A stretch of DNA of 14,364 nt from Armatimonadota bacterium (lineage in GTDB: Bacteria; Armatimonadota; Fimbriimonadia; Fimbriimonadales; ATM1): positions 1-14,364 of the forward strand of contig RFHN01000256.1 in the NCBI GenBank assembly GCA_003695835.1, in the 5' to 3' direction. The notes beneath the pieces were generated by a model that was not told the origin of the DNA, searched no databases, and was given only the letters and a program-made list of their open reading frames with translations. Position numbers and translations under genes: made by a program. Of this stretch, positions 13,649 through 14,364 are shown in pieces. Every line of letters begins with the position of its first letter. Position 1 is the stretch's first letter.

Positions 13649-14062
13649 ATGAGCGAGTTGCGAAAGGATATTGAGGACCTGATCCGTCTCATGGATGCCC
13701 ATGGCTTGACGGGCCTTCGCGTGCGAGAAGGGGAACGGGTTCTCGAGCTTCGGCGCGAGCAGCACGTCGCGCCGGTTGCGGCCGCCTCAACGCCCTCGCC
13801 TGGTCCGGCTGCCGAGGCGGAGCAGGGCATTTCGATTCCCAGCCCGATGGTAGGGGTGTTCTATCGCCAACCCTCGCCCGACGAACCCGCCTTCGTGGAG
13901 GTGGGTGATCGGGTCGAAGTCGGACAAGTGATTGGGCTGATCGAGGCGATGAAAGTGTTCAATGAGGTTACGTCGCCGGCGGCGGGTACCGTGGTCAAGA
14001 TCGTCGTAGAGAGCGGCTCCCTCGTCCAGGAGGGAGACACGCTGTTGATCCTAAAACCCTAA
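13649..14062 (+). CDS. accB: Biotin carboxyl carrier protein of acetyl-CoA carboxylase
   Basis: Carries the biotin that shuttles CO2 in the first step of fatty acid synthesis. 137 aa. The N-terminal helical segment (KDIEDLIRLMDAHGLTGLRV) is followed by an Ala/Pro/Glu-rich linker (about 40-60). The biotinyl domain (61-137) has SPMVGVFYRQPSPDEPAFVEVGD, including the protruding thumb, and the biotinylated lysine K102 in EAMKVFNEV. ATG at 13649 gives the normal N-terminus; the frame extends back into tRNA-Arg, but those codons are tRNA. Only 9 nt (TTTTTGCAA) separate it from the tRNA CCA, and no Shine-Dalgarno is seen. The usual partner accC does not follow; hom does, after 1 nt. Confidence 0.95.
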   Translation: MSELRKDIEDLIRLMDAHGLTGLRVREGERVLELRREQHVAPVAAASTPSPGPAAEAEQGISIPSPMVGVFYRQPSPDEPAFVEVGDRVEVGQVIGLIEAMKVFNEVTSPAAGTVVKIVVESGSLVQEGDTLLILKP

Positions 14063-14063
14063 T

Positions 14064-14364
14064 ATGGAGACGCTTCGCATCGGGCTGCTCGGGTTAGGAA
14101 CGGTCGGCCAGTCCGTGTGCGAACTGATTCAGTCCGAAGGCAAAGCATTCGAACGCAAGACCGGTCTTCGCCCCGTAGTGACTGTAGCCTGCGTCCGGGA
14201 CGCGAGCCGCGAACGCCGACACGCCCCCGAAAGGATCACGACGGATCCCATGTGCGTAGTCGCGTCGGACGATGTGGACGTCGTCGTCGAAGTCATGGGA
14301 GGGCAGGAACCAGCGTTTGAACTGATTCAAGAAGCGATTCGGCAGGGCAAGCAGGTAGTTTCTG
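14064..14364 (+). CDS. hom: Homoserine dehydrogenase, N-terminal part (3' end outside window)
   Basis: NAD(P)-dependent reduction of aspartate semialdehyde to homoserine, on the route to threonine and methionine. 100 residues are visible. The Rossmann nucleotide loop GLLGLGTVG is at 7-15. The family block VDVVVEVMGGQEPA is at 71-84, and the sequence leaves the window at QGKQVVS, just where the conserved TANK would follow. ATG at 14064 is one base after the accB stop, so coupling is likely; no separate Shine-Dalgarno is visible. The visible part cannot distinguish a stand-alone enzyme from a fused aspartokinase, but the Rossmann start at residue 6 argues for the stand-alone form. Confidence 0.93.
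   Translation, partial: METLRIGLLGLGTVGQSVCELIQSEGKAFERKTGLRPVVTVACVRDASRERRHAPERITTDPMCVVASDDVDVVVEVMGGQEPAFELIQEAIRQGKQVVS

Noticed and set aside
13510..13830. Longer reading frame upstream of the 44-aa ORF, containing a GIRTPD-type peptide
   Set aside because: This peptide is the translation of the antisense strand of tRNA-Arg plus accB antisense; it is a known annotation artefact. Only the part from the ATG at 13509 is kept.

Overview
The window is 14.4 kb of moderately high-GC bacterial chromosome. It is mostly core housekeeping DNA, with one accessory-looking stretch in the middle. No phage, insertion sequence, CRISPR array or defence locus is visible. The organism appears to be a diderm bacterium: it has a signal-peptide-bearing DUF5916-type protein with a beta-rich C-terminal half, and a lipoprotein. 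Zinc-type ribosomal proteins S4 and L36, tRNA genes with encoded CCA, and several genes lacking an obvious Shine-Dalgarno site fit an Armatimonadota/Fimbriimonadia-like lineage, but that placement is a low-confidence inference.

Region 1 (1-6083, all + strand) is the end of the spc operon, the alpha operon and an L13/S9 tail, packed into one run: adk (3' end), map, infA, rpmJ, rpsM, rpsK, rpsD, rpoA, rplQ, truA, rplM, rpsI. Spacings are mostly -4 to +15 nt. The exception is a 64-nt gap before rpmJ, where a promoter-like TTGACG/TATACT pair lies. The run closes with two tandem GC-rich hairpins. It supplies translation initiation, ribosome assembly, RNA polymerase alpha subunit, N-terminal Met removal and tRNA pseudouridylation.

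Region 2 (6084-12363) holds four genes in two convergent pairs. An MFS transporter (+) faces a DUF5916/CBM9-like exported protein (-), and their coding ends overlap by 41 nt. A GT-C-like membrane glycosyltransferase (+) faces alanine racemase (-), with a 35-nt overlap. The DUF5916 and GT-C genes diverge from a 74-bp intergenic region.

Region 3 (12364-14364) has a putative lipoprotein (+), tRNA-Pro(GGG) (-), a probable unannotated 44-aa membrane peptide (-), tRNA-Arg(UCG) (+), accB (+) and the start of homoserine dehydrogenase (+). accB begins 9 nt after the tRNA-Arg CCA end, which suggests a tRNA-mRNA cotranscript cut by tRNA processing.

The best leads are: (i) the small membrane ORF between the two tRNAs; (ii) the tRNA-Arg/accB junction; (iii) a recurring -10-like hexamer 7-10 nt before start codons that lack a Shine-Dalgarno site, consistent with leaderless or near-leaderless transcripts; (iv) an internal insertion in ribosomal protein L17; and (v) the two overlapping convergent gene pairs. 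I do not see a clearly novel multi-gene system.
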